DNA from: Treponema sp.
GTDB taxonomy: Bacteria; Spirochaetota; Spirochaetia; Treponematales; Treponemataceae
Assembly: GCA_016290335.1 (NCBI GenBank)
Contig: JAEETM010000008.1
Location: 1-64,000, forward strand
DNA: 64,000 nt
Direction of reading: 5' to 3'
Under the pieces are notes generated by a model. It saw only the letters and a program-made list of their open reading frames with translations, made no database searches and was not told the DNA's origin. Positions 41,001 through 41,563 of this stretch are shown one piece after another. The translations under genes were made by a program, and so were the position numbers. Every line of letters starts with the position of its first letter. Position 1 is the stretch's first letter.

Positions 41001-41350
41001 AAGGAACAGGAACAAATGATGGTAATGATATCTTTACCGGTGACTGGGAAGTTTCCCTTGTTCCTTCTCCAAAGACTGTTACAACAAACTATTACGATAA
41101 GATTAATCTTGGTCTTTGGAAACGGGCTGCTGTAAATGGTACTGAACCAAAGGGAATGATTGTTGCTAATAACGATTCACAATTCAGTGGAACTTCAAAA
41201 AATTATAAATCTTCAACAGATAATACTACTAATAATAGTAGTACAAATAGTAATGGTCATATTTATGGTAACAGAACTAAAAACCCAATTATGGGTTATG
41301 TTGTTGAATCTTCAACAGGTACAAACTTTGAAACTGCCCAGATGCGTTAG
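5036..41350 (+). CDS. Giant 12,104-residue lipoprotein of Ig-like repeat modules
   Basis: A single open frame of 36,315 nt. The N-terminus is a lipoprotein signal (MKKGKLFVVLTAVFSLFLASC, lipobox LASC, Cys21), so the protein should be exported and lipid-anchored, probably at the outer membrane. Nearly all the rest is bacterial Ig-like modules of about 90-130 residues. Each follows the plan D-x-x-x-P, strand, SGTASD, W-x near the middle, DG-x-Y, then TATDxAGN. I count about 85 such D-x-x-P boundaries. Residues 2389-9139 form regular multi-module blocks, listed separately. The modules end near residue 11,300. An IPT/TIG-like segment follows (ESITITGFNLG, about 11,390), then about 600 unique C-terminal residues rich in short YLAYYD, YRYN and VVAVWYDG motifs that resemble a beta-propeller or sialidase-like fold. 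AGGGG at 5023-5027 is a weak ribosome site. Adhesin or surface-stalk function is inferred from architecture only. Confidence 0.93.
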   Translation: MKKGKLFVVLTAVFSLFLASCEVEIGLGSAVDTEAAKLSVDETPKAGDVVRSYFKLSGTCTDDTEIKSLTITFEDTSGQNPNKYVFSTKPEKSGKWAIVIDPAGEIEKARVAAAEAEAANATIIPPVPELPEGLSVGMYKATDNQYYYEVPDGEYQVTFLVIDKVDHETIVTRQFTIDNTAPVIVLDRPSSKVLKDESGNPVIDEETLDSYGQSFTLEGQSADDNNVSLIEVEVTNIADEKLGIATPKKISKQDIPSRINIDIAKCIAHIEEATGNTYYEENAYTEIYDATSSQGQKDYYFKLKAYDSAVRYPVDGSEQTADDLKGNCTDSYYLYEDISTYIFTETGLKITDLYHIKNNSYSNRAALTDDVKDDITKFLNTSKTEDGCFSLNPENSPTFTVTSREQLKGNASDFSDENDDNKIINGSSLTIEVSPGLDSITLLSEENCEKYIAYGIEYNDDPITNKEKQRYAKYISVNEETGEGTYAKLNKDTNEYESIYHFRPYFVEMEYDADGNATVSNTRIYPSNVSFKKAGSSYKFTVQIDKDDGLKFGRPGKGYKIGVEGRDESGNRIEDEGNGYGFYLVTSGAAPNIKAEKPEESISRVKKGDSVLFKGIVSTEDGAPTLTFKRFREGEKDGTVINNILMKKKDGQEVRFADGVIEFEDTDGVLNETAGLNDFPYEVEIPDSWFSQNESQQYKIVLYAKNGAESKDEKTILYDVDAPNLNLTDIKPVVTVTDENNQTKDCINRTFSVKGTLDDSFDNIQLDYDSTVDEEDHRPSWKLVNKDEQDEDGNYVVIDEGVILKTTFTFEVDTGDADKVNTDLIITAYDKAGNKTEKTEHFYIDQDTDMPTIAPSDPNTLTFDYNTKDELVTANNTSTGKEKKNFYTGGSQVIMKFTDDDGISSITVSSTVHGQTNVGNSSEAKPNGATEYTYAYKAPESEGYYKIDVVVTDVKGTSATEDFYILVSGETPSLKLTTSPEFITTNTEDIAPDAKKTFKVIGTNSGSAPFKNVYKVLDDDPEVEDEDEGDPIPSRQYTESAPGKGDATDRIRWEDDFTPETNAETGSVKYTVYDAYGISASETFNYKVDSIRPTSTITGCLDEHTSGSGTFRFVGTAADNEAGSGLAKVQIRIDNCAEDEEEEDFATSWEDLAPTGNNTTGWIDASGTDNWNCLIDFNEYTDIFGTEGRKVLYVRVTDGVGNYNELTAFDETTKAGSRKVFTFDKEDPKVAITEWTDEDDNSESLVNKNSFETRQQFALIGTFSDGYGIAGIKVEQTKGEGENAVTKTIYEQTFDEAEEGWSVESLPRKSDSPLEAQPRDALESDKYVYKVTVTDKAGKQSFATVTVTVDITPPTLTITKPLNNSNTGANAISGTSYMFQGKIEDNVGGTGVAKYYYILTQEDWQLADLEEDAWGRGVDCDGNMTISRVLVNGTTSTGTDLHEGNWKLFVKAEDKAGNQTEPQYREFTIDMADPVLTVTSGLDEDRTKTTYFKGASRTISGTATDTHGIEYVKIMSGTETLAQINNVTNGTWSTSVGLSPNTGKTITIFAVDKAGRESSKVVSNIFRDEEGPSIFVTTDLSGLILDADLTNGLEISGTVNDGAGSGVDKVLYSIDGSAPSLQASVNTQGSWSIKVYGPTATGNKTPKLPSQGIYALKLKAVDKFNNITTPADRNIIYDTAKPTLGVTLNGTAVTSGEKKYIKNNSYAIAGTFADSGTNVTVSVNMDCADATANTRITQTPTTGKTGTWTLTQTQGGSTIADGTYTYTITATDEAGALTGSTSRKDTVTLTVVKDVTAPAVEITGIPDKDSTKISQFTFRGTAEDVTSGIKNVKVTVADKAAPDRKQVLTVSGKENWTAAVNYQNAGSVFYNNNAWDEGWKTITVEVEDNAGNKTTETEEFLFDRANPSLSVNESTHQQYMNQGGYTLTGSASDSYGLTKNAGNKQIVTIEESLDGVYIGSRPLELNATGAWSVNLPLGVDNTTNPVVPTSGTYSYTIKAEDLAGNIVDVGPYSTIVDITPPSITIVNPTEGQTNTSSLKETQASFSGSVNDASGVKAVWYKIISRAADDSVIAEPSVPESSSNALNDEAWAGWTKATSGITTWSFTQAFKLGTAATTAEGLPEGRYTLFVAAVDNAGMVAGPSYETRPGQIRTFDVDMSAPTLTEASRSEQQTRVGFTFSGTASDTNGFGTLTIADSFTAPDSTIATAIASQTITVSSNGSWTKAYTLGSAEGQLADGTHVFTLTATDVMGKTTILTRTVTVDTTAPIIDVTTPAVDSERRNTSAINDTNFNFAGSIVENNTGVKAVWYTILPRDTAAPAKPDNGTDALNDASWTNWSKATSGNALWSQAQKFRTKGTTAEGLDEGTWTIHAYAVDNVGNVSAIISRQFDVDMSVPTLSINSLADKTKVNFTISGSTSDTHGFQSLTIADSFTAPDSTTATAIAAQTITVANDGTWSKNYTLGTTNTGSQLADGTHVFTLTATDIMGKTTVAERTVLVDTVAPEVTVNAFSGYTTARSTVFTGTSTDYNLSTTAIALYKDGAETPVQQNNLYPDQDGNWTWNVYNLVDGKYTIKVTATDKVNTQSIIDTGAGTYTRGGVAVTTGSYSHNITVDTTFPTSTLAKTSETGKKFVIADGSETSTITNGGKYYTNGTYSISGTVTETNYNANKVTLTVKKDGVAVPSANVPTVAIDDTNNKNWSFNGITSANAEYEYTISIEDEATNTTTYTVTVVYDTVNPTAIVSGPGEDLSGTASLKGSEYTFSGVASDATAGILVNKYMFTQTPLADAAAITASATTAANQASGTNANTQVNKWISATASNGTWSNVKELATGSAIQTGKLNEGKWYIYIYAEDILGHPITASRSFWIDQADPATTINAVTLSGSTATHNDIVLSGTTTDANNITQIVITDTLTPTAAGQTGVATITLTPTGGEGLTINDDGTWSHTYPASALNDGRHLFTITATDTAGKTGSVTKEVTVDKTAPNPVLPSTSIPGIAETKGSAYTFAGTASDATSSITKIELTITDASDATKTKKVVATGKENWSAKVEYAATATNDDVDGTANSWSQIFGSEGVKTVTVTATDGAGNTATTTAQNFTYDKADPTLTVTESTVLGYMPPQGFNISISATDTYKLGTITLIEEHKGTGSTATFTRTSASSTSKTFTGSELTLGTWSVHVPLGTGTTPAEGTYRYQFVLTDDVGHEVSSKAYTSIVDTEAPEVTITTPASATAKRQKNAINENNFKFIGSLDEDNEVHAVWYTIIAAGDSAPTVSVTGQEALNDSNWSGWTKATSGNTSWNAIQAFKKNGTSGDGIVEGLGYTIYVRAVDSAGNVSDNVSQVFDVDMEDPVVTINTLAVRTKEGFTLSGTASDSLALASGTNAITIKDGDQTWNVSVDSNGTWSKAFRVTGETGTDPLLSDGSHTFEVTAQDSATKNNTERKTATIIVDTQSPTIVVNPFYNANESNGYEAVNNLSFSGSFTDANFETATISLYKDNTAVSGKTKTVTATGEWTWNVSGSSTEPLADGTYTLRITAEDKVGNTSSVNTAGDTTYNYNIKIDNTAPTSTLVKGSGTLYLANGTTTETIANGGTYYAKEAYTISGVITENNFDEVTLTTKKNGTTFTSPSFTSATNWSFSGISATDHSADGTYDYTITITDLAGNQTSYSITVIYDTTVPVASVTAPAADFDVDELNSIGGSSYTFNGQVTDANILINRYLITQNDYTVEQIKSNGATGTGWTNATASNGSWSSVGSLKAGRTAETGKIHEGKWYVYIYTKDILGYEATAKRTFWQDQDAPSITDLSRGTLTGTRATDGNVTISGKVTDVNGITSLVIHDVLTPVTSGDTAPADVTISTFGADGSWSNVYTATSLKEGVHRFRVTATDTVGKTSEDSIEVTVDKTNPVPVLSATPNKDDTKGSSFTFTGTASDTNGITNVKLTIADADGHTKTVNASGTTEWSAKVEYAATATNDDTDGTANSWSQIFASEGVKTVTVTATDGANRTATTTAQTFVYDKNDPVLTPNKATVLEYMPTAGFTITGTISDTYRLGTLRIIEKKNGDPTSASGQNGAEIIRQTDVNPYNFSVNVPLGNVTPTDGEYSYQFVLTDSVSHEVSSETFTTTVDTTAPVLTISTPANATAKKNTNAINENNFRFEGSITETNSVQKVWYKILADNEDAPAVVTSGQNALNASSWDGWTEGSAGTGNWNAIQAFKSGATSGTTYGEGNYKIYVCAVDKAGNVSTQAAQVFDVDMTVPNLAVTSAPAQTAEGFEISGTASDTFGLAAGTAAVTITADGKTFPVSVTDGDWSQSFLVGSGTDHITDGNQTFTITATDKVGRTTTLTKTVLIDTYEPVISVDSFSGYTTDSSLTFTGTASDEDAIHNDNLTETKVELYKDGEAYKVNNVAVTKVVATDSEHNWTWSVHDLPDGVYTIKVTAKDKLNHVTTVDTSDTSASNAYKYNITVDKTAPTSTLTIGSGTLYVSDGTTTTTIADGGTYYAKAAYTISGTITETNYEANGETAKVTLKENGSTKAFAANANKNWSFNGATTDGTYLYTITVVDKAGNQTSYSITVIYDTTAPVAAVTAPTADFSVSALNSIGGSSYTFSGQVTDANILINRYLITQEDYTADQIKTNGAAGTGWTNATASNGSWSSVGSLISGSTAQTGKIHEGKWYVYIYTKDVLGYEATAKRTFWADQNAPSITDLSRGTLTGTRATSGNVTISGKVSDVNGVTSLVIHDVLTPVTSGQTAPQDVTITSFGAGGSWSHEYIAASLNEGVHRFTVTAKDTVGKTSEDSIEVTVDKTNPVPVLSATPNKDDTKGSSFTFTGTASDTNGITNVKLTITDADGHTKTVNASGTTEWSAKVEYASTVTSDDTDGTANSWSQIFASEGVKTVTVTATDGANRTATTTAQTFTYDKNDPVLTENASTVLEYMPTAGFDITGTISDSYRLGTLRLIEKKDGSTTSASGQNGAEIIRETDVNPYNFSVHVPLGGVTPEDGVYSYQFVLTDSVGHEASSKTYTTTVDTTAPVVSVTNPETDGTKKNNNAINENNFRFEGNITEANSVQAVWYKILASNANAPTAATSGQSALNASSWDDWTNGSAGSTKWNAIQAFKKKYNEDGTLNTSGDGIEEGSYKIYVCAVDKAGNVSTAAVREFDVDMTAPTITTGTITTGDNCINKTSTYYFNTELKGTAIATDTYAMAESTPVTVSINGVANSTVTPNASNVWTIATDKFTAGETQVVTITATDIAGKTTTKSFNVYYDSTAPVVEIETPANNSNITNSSVIAKGPITETGVGLDKIQCTTTASADAADWSDTTNWHDIGVSSGSTTWSQNLSFDKEGAVVLRVRAKDKLGNIATVATSNFNYDSNNPNLAVTNLADNVYKNANFTLSGTAWDTNSIESIEVKDDGKTGVWTHTFTGTELNAKSEATKTTWNFNFVTGIDNSSQGNFLSEGLHTFIITLKDVANRTTQITKTFTVDTVAPVVGTIPTPSVTETQSSTYNFIGTASDATTTVEAVQIAFVDPTVAANADRIHNANGSTTWTYTLNFATEGAFGASGEKNVWVRAKDKAQNWSDWDNTTFNYDTSIPNVYVTHIALSEDGTSYGSDETATPSMQKNKIFKLSGTANDDWDFDSTSPITITQTMTPAGGSAGNAVTISGTDLSVTGTGQNRTWTITGLPRNPSSAGTTSLATGTYQYVVTTKDKVEKTNTATISVTVDVDGPEVKITTPNVDKAESDSISGDSYAFRGSANDVGISGLASYSYAFTQSGTAPAADSGEWVTVTATDGTWSIPKDLISGTTVSGGVTNNTDTEKLHEGKWYLHVKAVDKSGNEGNAYYAEDDTEHTSPIQAVRSFWIDQSAPTLTETNIGNADSEQATRYNTNTGFTLSGSASDTFGLATGTNAITISNGKTGAANKTWNVSVNSNGEWSKTFVVSEYNDAGTITNSSEENYVADGDYTFTITATDLVGKPTSVTRTILVDTTVPDITVEPFWESPANGYVAEKNLSFNGLFADTNFKTATIALYKDGSAVSGQTKTVTSEGDWTWNVKNLADGVYTLQISAEDIVGNTKSVNTANLANTYTITVDNTLPESTLAIGSGTLYGSDGNEVSTIADKGKYYAKAAYTISGLIEETNYNASDVTLTAKKNGTAVAAASVPALTKSGKNWSFSGISAADGEYEYTLNITDLAGNEKQYIITVVFDTTAPTANVTTPNTNLAGENSIRGASYNFSGVATDATAGILVERYLITQTSYSSDVILTNGRTGTGWTSVTTDNGTWSSPTQTLITGTEASANANTLCEGIWYVYIYAKDILGYEATASRTVWIDQAVPAITNLSRGTLSGTTATNSNVTISGNATDANGVTRVVIHDGYYGDSTTNDITFTTLESDGSFSHEYESVDLAEGTHTFTITATDGAQKTNAETISVIVDKTDPVPSLPVTAVPGADDTLGSSFTFSGTASDTTGITEVKLTITDVADTTKTKTVTASGKEDWSSRISFYDTTAGWNTVFGTQTSPVQGEKTVTVTVKDGANNPGTTSRTFVFDNANPTITVNESTIKQYMSAAGFTITGSVADTYKLGTLRLIEKKDGTVTEASGANGALIAGTGSSTVFDSLTSSNFSIKVPLGDVTPTDGTYTYEFVVTDSVGHTVNSKTFTTTVDTTAPSVSVTTPAADTTNKGTNAIAEANFRFAGASTDANGIAGVYYKIGTSAPTNVPTTATLVASTWTTAGFTQATASTGTWNAYQGFKSGATSGTTYGEGQNYKIYVYAVDNAGNVGHSSENVAAEREFDVDMTIPTITDTSTVTQTKESFTLSGTASDTYGLAAGTGAITISDGTHTWPVAVTSGTWSKKFFVSTSATTEEGYDADSIITDGNPNFTITATDLVGKTNYITRTVLVDTTAPTATIDSFSGYTTDKNLSFNGSFTDVNFSTATISLYKDGSAVSGQTKTVTSDGDWTWNVKNLADGVYTLRITASDVVGNELTINTAETGTYSNNITVDITLPESTLVIPDGTELYGSNGNTVSTIANNGKYYAKAAYSISGVITETNYNATNVTLTAKKNGIAVTAASVPTLTKSGAGNKNWSFSGITSEDAEYEYTLNITDLAGNERQYTITVVYDTTAPTANVTTPNEDLEGASSISGQSYNFAGVASDVTAGILVNKYMITQTPFTGANATAIASAIQTSANADENQASNNNQIDKWISATASNGTWANPKQLTTESQTGDLNEGKWYIYIYAEDILGHSTTATRSFWIDQAAPAITNVSRGTLSGTTATKNDVIISGNATDANGVTGVVIHDVFVPTTAGQPGVSDVSFTADQLGTGGSFTKTYSAASLNDGTHTFTITATDTAGKTNTTTIAVVVDKTAPTPVLSGTPDKDDTKGSAFTFSGSATDATSGIEKVEITISNGTQSKTVQASGKEVWSSRIGFYTTGWTDVFGTQASPIQGDKTVTITAYDGAGNTNTATDTFVFDTADPTINVTESTIGQFMSTTGFTITGTIGDTYQLGTLKLIEMKDGAATTASGTDGYTVMTSTGTSANFSIKVPLGNVTPTDGTYTYEFIVTDSAGHTANSKTFTTTVDTTGPSIEVTSPSADTGDNAKKGTNAIAETSYRFAGTSSDTNGVAAVYYKIATAAPAATSVPSPTSDTAALRATLTESTWTGAGFTKATSTTNWTAFPTFKVKGASGDGIEEGLGWKIYAYAVDNAGNVSSAAVREFDVDMSAPTLTAGIAAGTNCIEKNTIYYFNSTNLTGSLGYSDTLAMAGSGAIKVKVGETDVTGQTGVSLTTSSWSIPAGKFAEGEVTTITFTAKDSAGKETTKTVTACKDTTAPTITITSPGTDEFFTGEGSSTLTLTATGSVNETGIGMVAGNFKYTTGDPESESGWSSFSTYAGGSYWTQSLEFTSEGTVNLYIKAQDRLGNATATPQHVRFSFDKQEPQIAKTHGTIATYYKAGDTITLSGTAYDTNELTKVEIIDTIGSSTNTYSTANNGQITVNGTIASAKTYATAITWSKTLSANDLTDGYHNIKITATDSSGRTSIITENFTVDTVAPTFTADNIETPTAYDTEIATYTFRGTATDPNGTGVKAVKVKYSDGTNTSAERTAGGGASWFDAVTFDDITGVFSASGVKTISVQVEDTAGNKSEWISKNFDYDKSSPTIALASYAQATNAGPEYSYGATTAQTSDFAVSKVFKMSGTVADDWGIATGNPVVITQKKGTNGTERTLTGLTYDAENKTWTIEGLPRDPDSVGTTDLDTDEYTYSVTVTDKAGKTTSKNIRVKVDNTAPVVEFTNPAEDLEPSAYLSGSTYNFAGSANDTGSGNVGLASYSYAFTQSSAAPAANAWTTVNTIDGDWTINRNFVSGTNTASLGTNELCEGQWFLHVKATDKAGNQTADAYRSFYIDLSAPTLTTAITTAANSCIELNDTFYFKGALTGTASVSDTYDIAAVGSSTTFKVGTTSITTDNGLSWSGSNWTIAASAFSETYQVLTITATDYVGRTTIVTKNICQDATAPQVTITKPESNGNIDTSPVNARISVVENGVGIQGKTATVDSKVEYRFNGGAWTPTDYTSGTTVEQELDLGTTQGEMTLEVRATDKLGNTYTTPATTFYYDFQDPVIVETDEVARYVNGAFTLTGTAYDTYKLSYIEVKDTTDGNKVYRSNSDTNTQITYTGDIEDAVSAATATTWTLAFTAADWNSFTEGNHVFKITAVDVSGRSAEAPNKNVWIDKHAPVVTGAAVPTTAQTQGSSFRFSGTAKDYNKNAGTASSNSLDSGIKKIEIQITNNGDAIVDSATANATATGWIDATGQEDWSAVVAYDDYVANETKVCNVFGREGVKTLHVRATDESGLTSTVFTKNFVYDKAAPSLSVSTYTPEGGSALDISSTDNEPIFNVNGNFALSGSASDTNGVKQVVITQKVTQLDANNQPVLDDNDNPVIISTDIETLDGNGATTFNWSTNTGTGKGLPRNPTTNVASTGNALTSGIYTYTVTVTDVAGNESITEATAKTASKTVKATIDKTAPTVAITNPANENANTGLNAISVVNNRFAGTASDNHEGATDVEAVWYKIVGQTAANPAAPPANTTQDSAWTGLGFTRASNTTNWFFSQAFKAKGATGDGLEEGQYKVVVYAVDAAGNVSSAASQKFDVDMAAPEIETKLDNTVLAESMTQTKTGAYEFKYKVTESYGLAANNPVVTIRKDNVELTSGTDFSETVDGDYKVITITNHTDGLYEYTISATDLVGKNSTIRRNILLDTTPPTLTVTSPDLSGYQNSTSVKVNGSSEDKSGTHAVWYSFGAADMPSLPEGDKKANWSAESKWTDDTWTGWKKASGTTSWSFTVTGVEGTDKNLYIAAVDTNGAVTTTGAISALVKVDVTNPTLTETGIGAGTQYTNVNYTLSGKVRDSESGLKTSPVMINGNTVTDITLSTDQNDPQGTYIWNYPIEVTSSTAEQQYNYEITAEDNSGRVSTLTRTVVFDKTDPTVATKAIGTVADGVKKTIGTADWYNTTQIPVTITGNDNLSGVSYIECSTDWDSTAQDVNNGNWTTLSRSGSNYVGQISCTTQGTNTIYIRVTDQAGNASTPSSAESITVKVDTAAPTTFELVSDNVSATGVNLIHGRDPITFTFTVADNTNGSGIAATNGVVLTSGLKAGVGTITATPTANANEYTITIPAAKLPTTEDTPINVVITAKDEFDHATLFTAFQLQMDNTYPSAIVNAIDDADKTTTGVTEVNGTITVSGTTSDTNTITAVKLQYQTSANGTSGWSDWTDYTASDRQGTLYNWNYSIDTTASPFSDNTYVRFRAVATDRAGNMGNTGTTTQYSADDATNNQMVKISQYTDRPVIRFTNITLGTSTIWLKNSNTIYGLISDDDGDVTDLYYMSKLSTEANWPSTWTELTPVAGSGYFEITDVPDGQNTIRFKTTDKKNKLFQTDTSASPVTLNEPILSDGTNKLDGLTGSATVELTLKVDKTSPVIQNAKFQIYNTDLETPAWGSFVRNETTYEMVWTANEWSTSLSTLGGKYTKFKMKLEAKDQNGVQSVTSTFNSGTPAFSCAVANPVADDQWHEWATVEIVIPDRESVTHQVMPFAITITDGAGLTREESVQVEVDNSAPEITITEPSSLIGTNETMRGNISTTHADESRETKLYYAVSRAPQDETLAANYDPTEDYKPRDDGYIRYENENGTGDVIATRWTEIQGLTTQLNWFVYFDDRKDSEDVNRYATDHTARFAKYLTEDYLGITTNEALASSDEDTQYNTVTYVYFWIRAIDSTGNPSYAYKRLKIDPQGDRPQVSIIYPANVNNTAPILGGSIRVSGTATDNEQAKNVWIQIDKDNDGTFDKADLAFLNTVDENDSTKRKYNYKLGKISTNTEKTWTEINTIVTDNSITDVTDYGIMVPVQGGSSWFVNINEQNEYSPVSGETTLKLIAYATDETGTGDNKKINKSLPVQQVIKLNSDNPIFRQVSLKLVQYETSSGSGVACTDGSVSTGTIANTMDYTDGMSIKGIWFITGEVYHSAGIKATQIGGVNKTSSLGEDYTGTGADVGIKLEPATIEGYTNNYKFQIPIGNNTEDAVGTISKEIRVTANTEVDRSASKTFTVKYDNKPPVIKTTGTNVSLSESIADSSGFFTFGAVATEDNVNNVAQSGVERIAFYFTRDMDYNIKDIDDSNNPIYGSHSGTATQTHDLFDVMIKNENRDTLDPASGNMIIDYATTGTFNTDTGVFTPTGGIQTGYVYEDGLIWQKVTGATVSLNSVTLASVGKNVHKGGLAKVNGAFYKITGTNATTVTLSGNPGDTEENETATILFAIANIVDISDKIGTDTLGSTDNGYGTYGFGYYVNNTSDDGDLMIESFNKQGTDWIWDATIKSTNLPDGPITLHIVAIDGAGNTASYAYTATVQNNGPRIAGIKIGNDENGNNVIDNEEFITDYSGFYVNGKRGNQEMHTVTLPEITTDANSGNQIITSAIKAKGLVEIQPEIVGGNGALKYTYSAFKRNAGNTAWNTEATYNITTPISLGTGKPVSSDDSNPVYADLNYDSTLGRRKGIILTVADFVQHSLSGNKDKFVFTIGDNTPAATSGGNPQSATLNVIMDVVVGDTNSAQNYILPFYWKKKAGSTTEVVSSLFRNSREQGHIELPKDWVYSKFYRPYDPDDTIDTIHLFDQDPKVSGKIKIEGVAHDDVLLEDIKLTLNKAFTGFTADTEVTIASYSNGTWTYPVTGTQLTDEANGTINATTGWSVNISKATYGDLLATGLITSIPTYIRNNEEVPFEEDDEVPYASQNYGHVVHWTLYLDTASLGTIAATDVAVTATASDRGNPTWNSSTSAVDYTSNAAVVTNDATGYTGAVTKNGNEIAVGDLTGKLKMDVVPYITKVTTALAGKLKSSIKAAYSRTALGHYIARSTESITITGFNLGDNGTYKPEYGSTALTGSTGTTVSLAASNITTSGEVSLTVNSIETLNNKNNNNSSGHTEVTITEGSSYNDKNNYAYNRMPNRTSNNLLTDDVVVDVWEFDSDAAKPRSGELREPIMRINPVTGKVGLAFVSGPGDFAMAGGTSGTNNATENSNPGNKNMYSYNLWQNNFATFNNISFAYDENGYSHGTTTGLDTNPAVGTKHAGRFSYFYSRWGRSGTGTGANYEGMQAIRLESIAVPETPRGTGFTINGYNDIKLLIKGEIPDNDSLSETRFYSPSIVTTVNGNTTSVYLAYYDSIQNQIRFRYNSALNATWSGSNNDAGKKAHPLNDKDQFVDNLVRINKNATNNSTTVTDYDVYMATKNMADNSTTPSVDYEIYYEPKTTYFSLIAGVDYQQGTQTTKNGKRVLTGYDTGYTAYKYVAIDAIGKNKFNPVKTNDVVVAVWYDGTSLRYAYNDNPTSGLDNGTAGGWKGNKVIFADGGEHCAIKVDPNNGIHIAAYVDGSLRYAYLSSYDDNTYVENYDTPATNKAVIVDSFTITGERITIDAGLAQVPGTTTYVVIPYISYFNGTARLPAVAHPIIKSSMNYAAQGTGTNDGNDIFTGDWEVSLVPSPKTVTTNYYDKINLGLWKRAAVNGTEPKGMIVANNDSQFSGTSKNYKSSTDNTTNNSSTNSNGHIYGNRTKNPIMGYVVESSTGTNFETAQMR
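12200..15058 (+). repeat. Block A1: eight-module super-repeat in the giant gene
   Basis: Starts at FDVDMSVP (residue 2389) and runs 953 residues. The eight modules begin in the order FDVDM, VLVDT, ITVDT (PTSTL), VVYDT, FWIDQ, VTVDK (PVLP), FTYDK (with STVLGYM), SIVDT. It ends with SGDGIVEGLGY before the next FDVDM. Confidence 0.85.
15059..17779 (+). repeat. Block A2: eight-module super-repeat
   Basis: Starts at FDVDMEDP (residue 3342), 907 residues, with the same eight module types in the same order as A1. Its end carries TSGTTYGEG and AAQVFDVDM. Its second half is nearly identical in DNA to that of A3 at a shift of exactly 2,709 nt. Confidence 0.88.
17780..20509 (+). repeat. Block A3: eight-module super-repeat
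   Basis: Starts at FDVDMTVP (residue 4249), 910 residues. It has the same module order and the closest DNA match to A2. Its end carries TSGDGIEEG and AAVREFDVDM, the markers also found at the end of A5. Confidence 0.88.
20510..22606 (+). repeat. Block B1: second super-repeat type
   Basis: Starts at FDVDMTAP (residue 5159), 699 residues and six modules. Diagnostic features in order: NCINKTSTYYFN, ETGVGLDK with KDKLGN, SGTAWDTN, VDTVAP with TETQSS, a longer module with TGLPRNP, and SYSYAFTQSGTAP. Confidence 0.82.
22607..25396 (+). repeat. Block A4: eight-module super-repeat
   Basis: Starts at FWIDQSAP (residue 5858) instead of FDVDM, 930 residues. The seven following module starts match A1-A3 in order. 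It ends with TSGTTYGEG, as A2 does. Confidence 0.83.
25397..28171 (+). repeat. Block A5: eight-module super-repeat
   Basis: Starts at FDVDMTIP (residue 6788), 925 residues, with the same order as A4 and high similarity to it, for example the shared PESTL module and the GTLSGTTAT segment. It ends with SGDGIEEG and AAVREFDVDM, as A3 does. Confidence 0.85.
28172..30217 (+). repeat. Block B2: second super-repeat type
   Basis: Starts at FDVDMSAP (residue 7713), 682 residues. It has the same six-module order as B1: NCIEKNTIYYFN, NETGIGM with QDRLGN, SGTAYDTN, VDTVAP, GLPRDP, and SYSYAFTQSSAAP. Confidence 0.82.
30218..32452 (+). repeat. Block B3: second super-repeat type, hybrid end
   Basis: Starts at FYIDLSAP (residue 8395), 745 residues. 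The first five modules follow B (SCIELNDTFYFK, ENGVGI with TDKLGN, SGTAYDTY, TAQTQGSS, GLPRNP). The sixth carries AVWYKI, which belongs to the last module type of A. B3 therefore looks like a B/A recombinant. Confidence 0.75.
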
Positions 41351-41379
41351 GTATACACTCAAAGCACTCTTCGGGTTTT

Positions 41380-41408
41380 AGGGGCAGCCAGCTAGGCTGG
41401 AGGCCCCT
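41380..41408 (+). other. GC-rich hairpin with tandem G-A mismatch
   Basis: Six outer pairs (AGGGGC with GCCCCT, 41380-41385 and 41403-41408), a tandem A-G/G-A mismatch, then five inner pairs (CCAGC with GCTGG) closing a TAG loop. It starts 30 nt after the giant gene's stop. It is not followed by a T-run, so it is not a classical terminator, though it could protect the 3' end of the transcript. The GC-rich block it belongs to (about 41380-41480) contrasts with the AT-rich surroundings. Confidence 0.6.
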
Positions 41409-41459
41409 AGGCGAGGGGGTAGCGGAAAAGACCGGAGCTTTTGCGAGGACTTTGGAGCG

Positions 41460-41477
41460 AGGGGGAGACTTCCCCCT
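41460..41477 (+). other. Second GC hairpin downstream of the giant gene
   Basis: AGGGGGA (41460-41466) pairs with TCCCCCT (41471-41477) around a 4-nt loop. There is no T-run after it. It belongs to the same GC-rich block as the hairpin at 41380. Confidence 0.5.
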
Positions 41478-41528
41478 CCTTAATAGTCTGTATCAAAAAT
41501 TATTCGGTAGGGCTTGATTAGAAAAAAC

Positions 41529-41557
41529 TTGTTTTTTACAGCATTGTATGCTATATT
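41529..41557 (+). promoter_or_regulatory. Promoter of the candidate small RNA
   Basis: TTGTTT at 41529-41534, a 17-nt spacer, TATATT at 41552-41557. Predicted transcription start near 41564. Confidence 0.5.
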
Positions 41558-41563
41558 AATAAA

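Noticed and set aside
41460..41477. Terminator for the giant gene
   Set aside because: The stem is strong but no T-run follows, so an intrinsic terminator is not supported.
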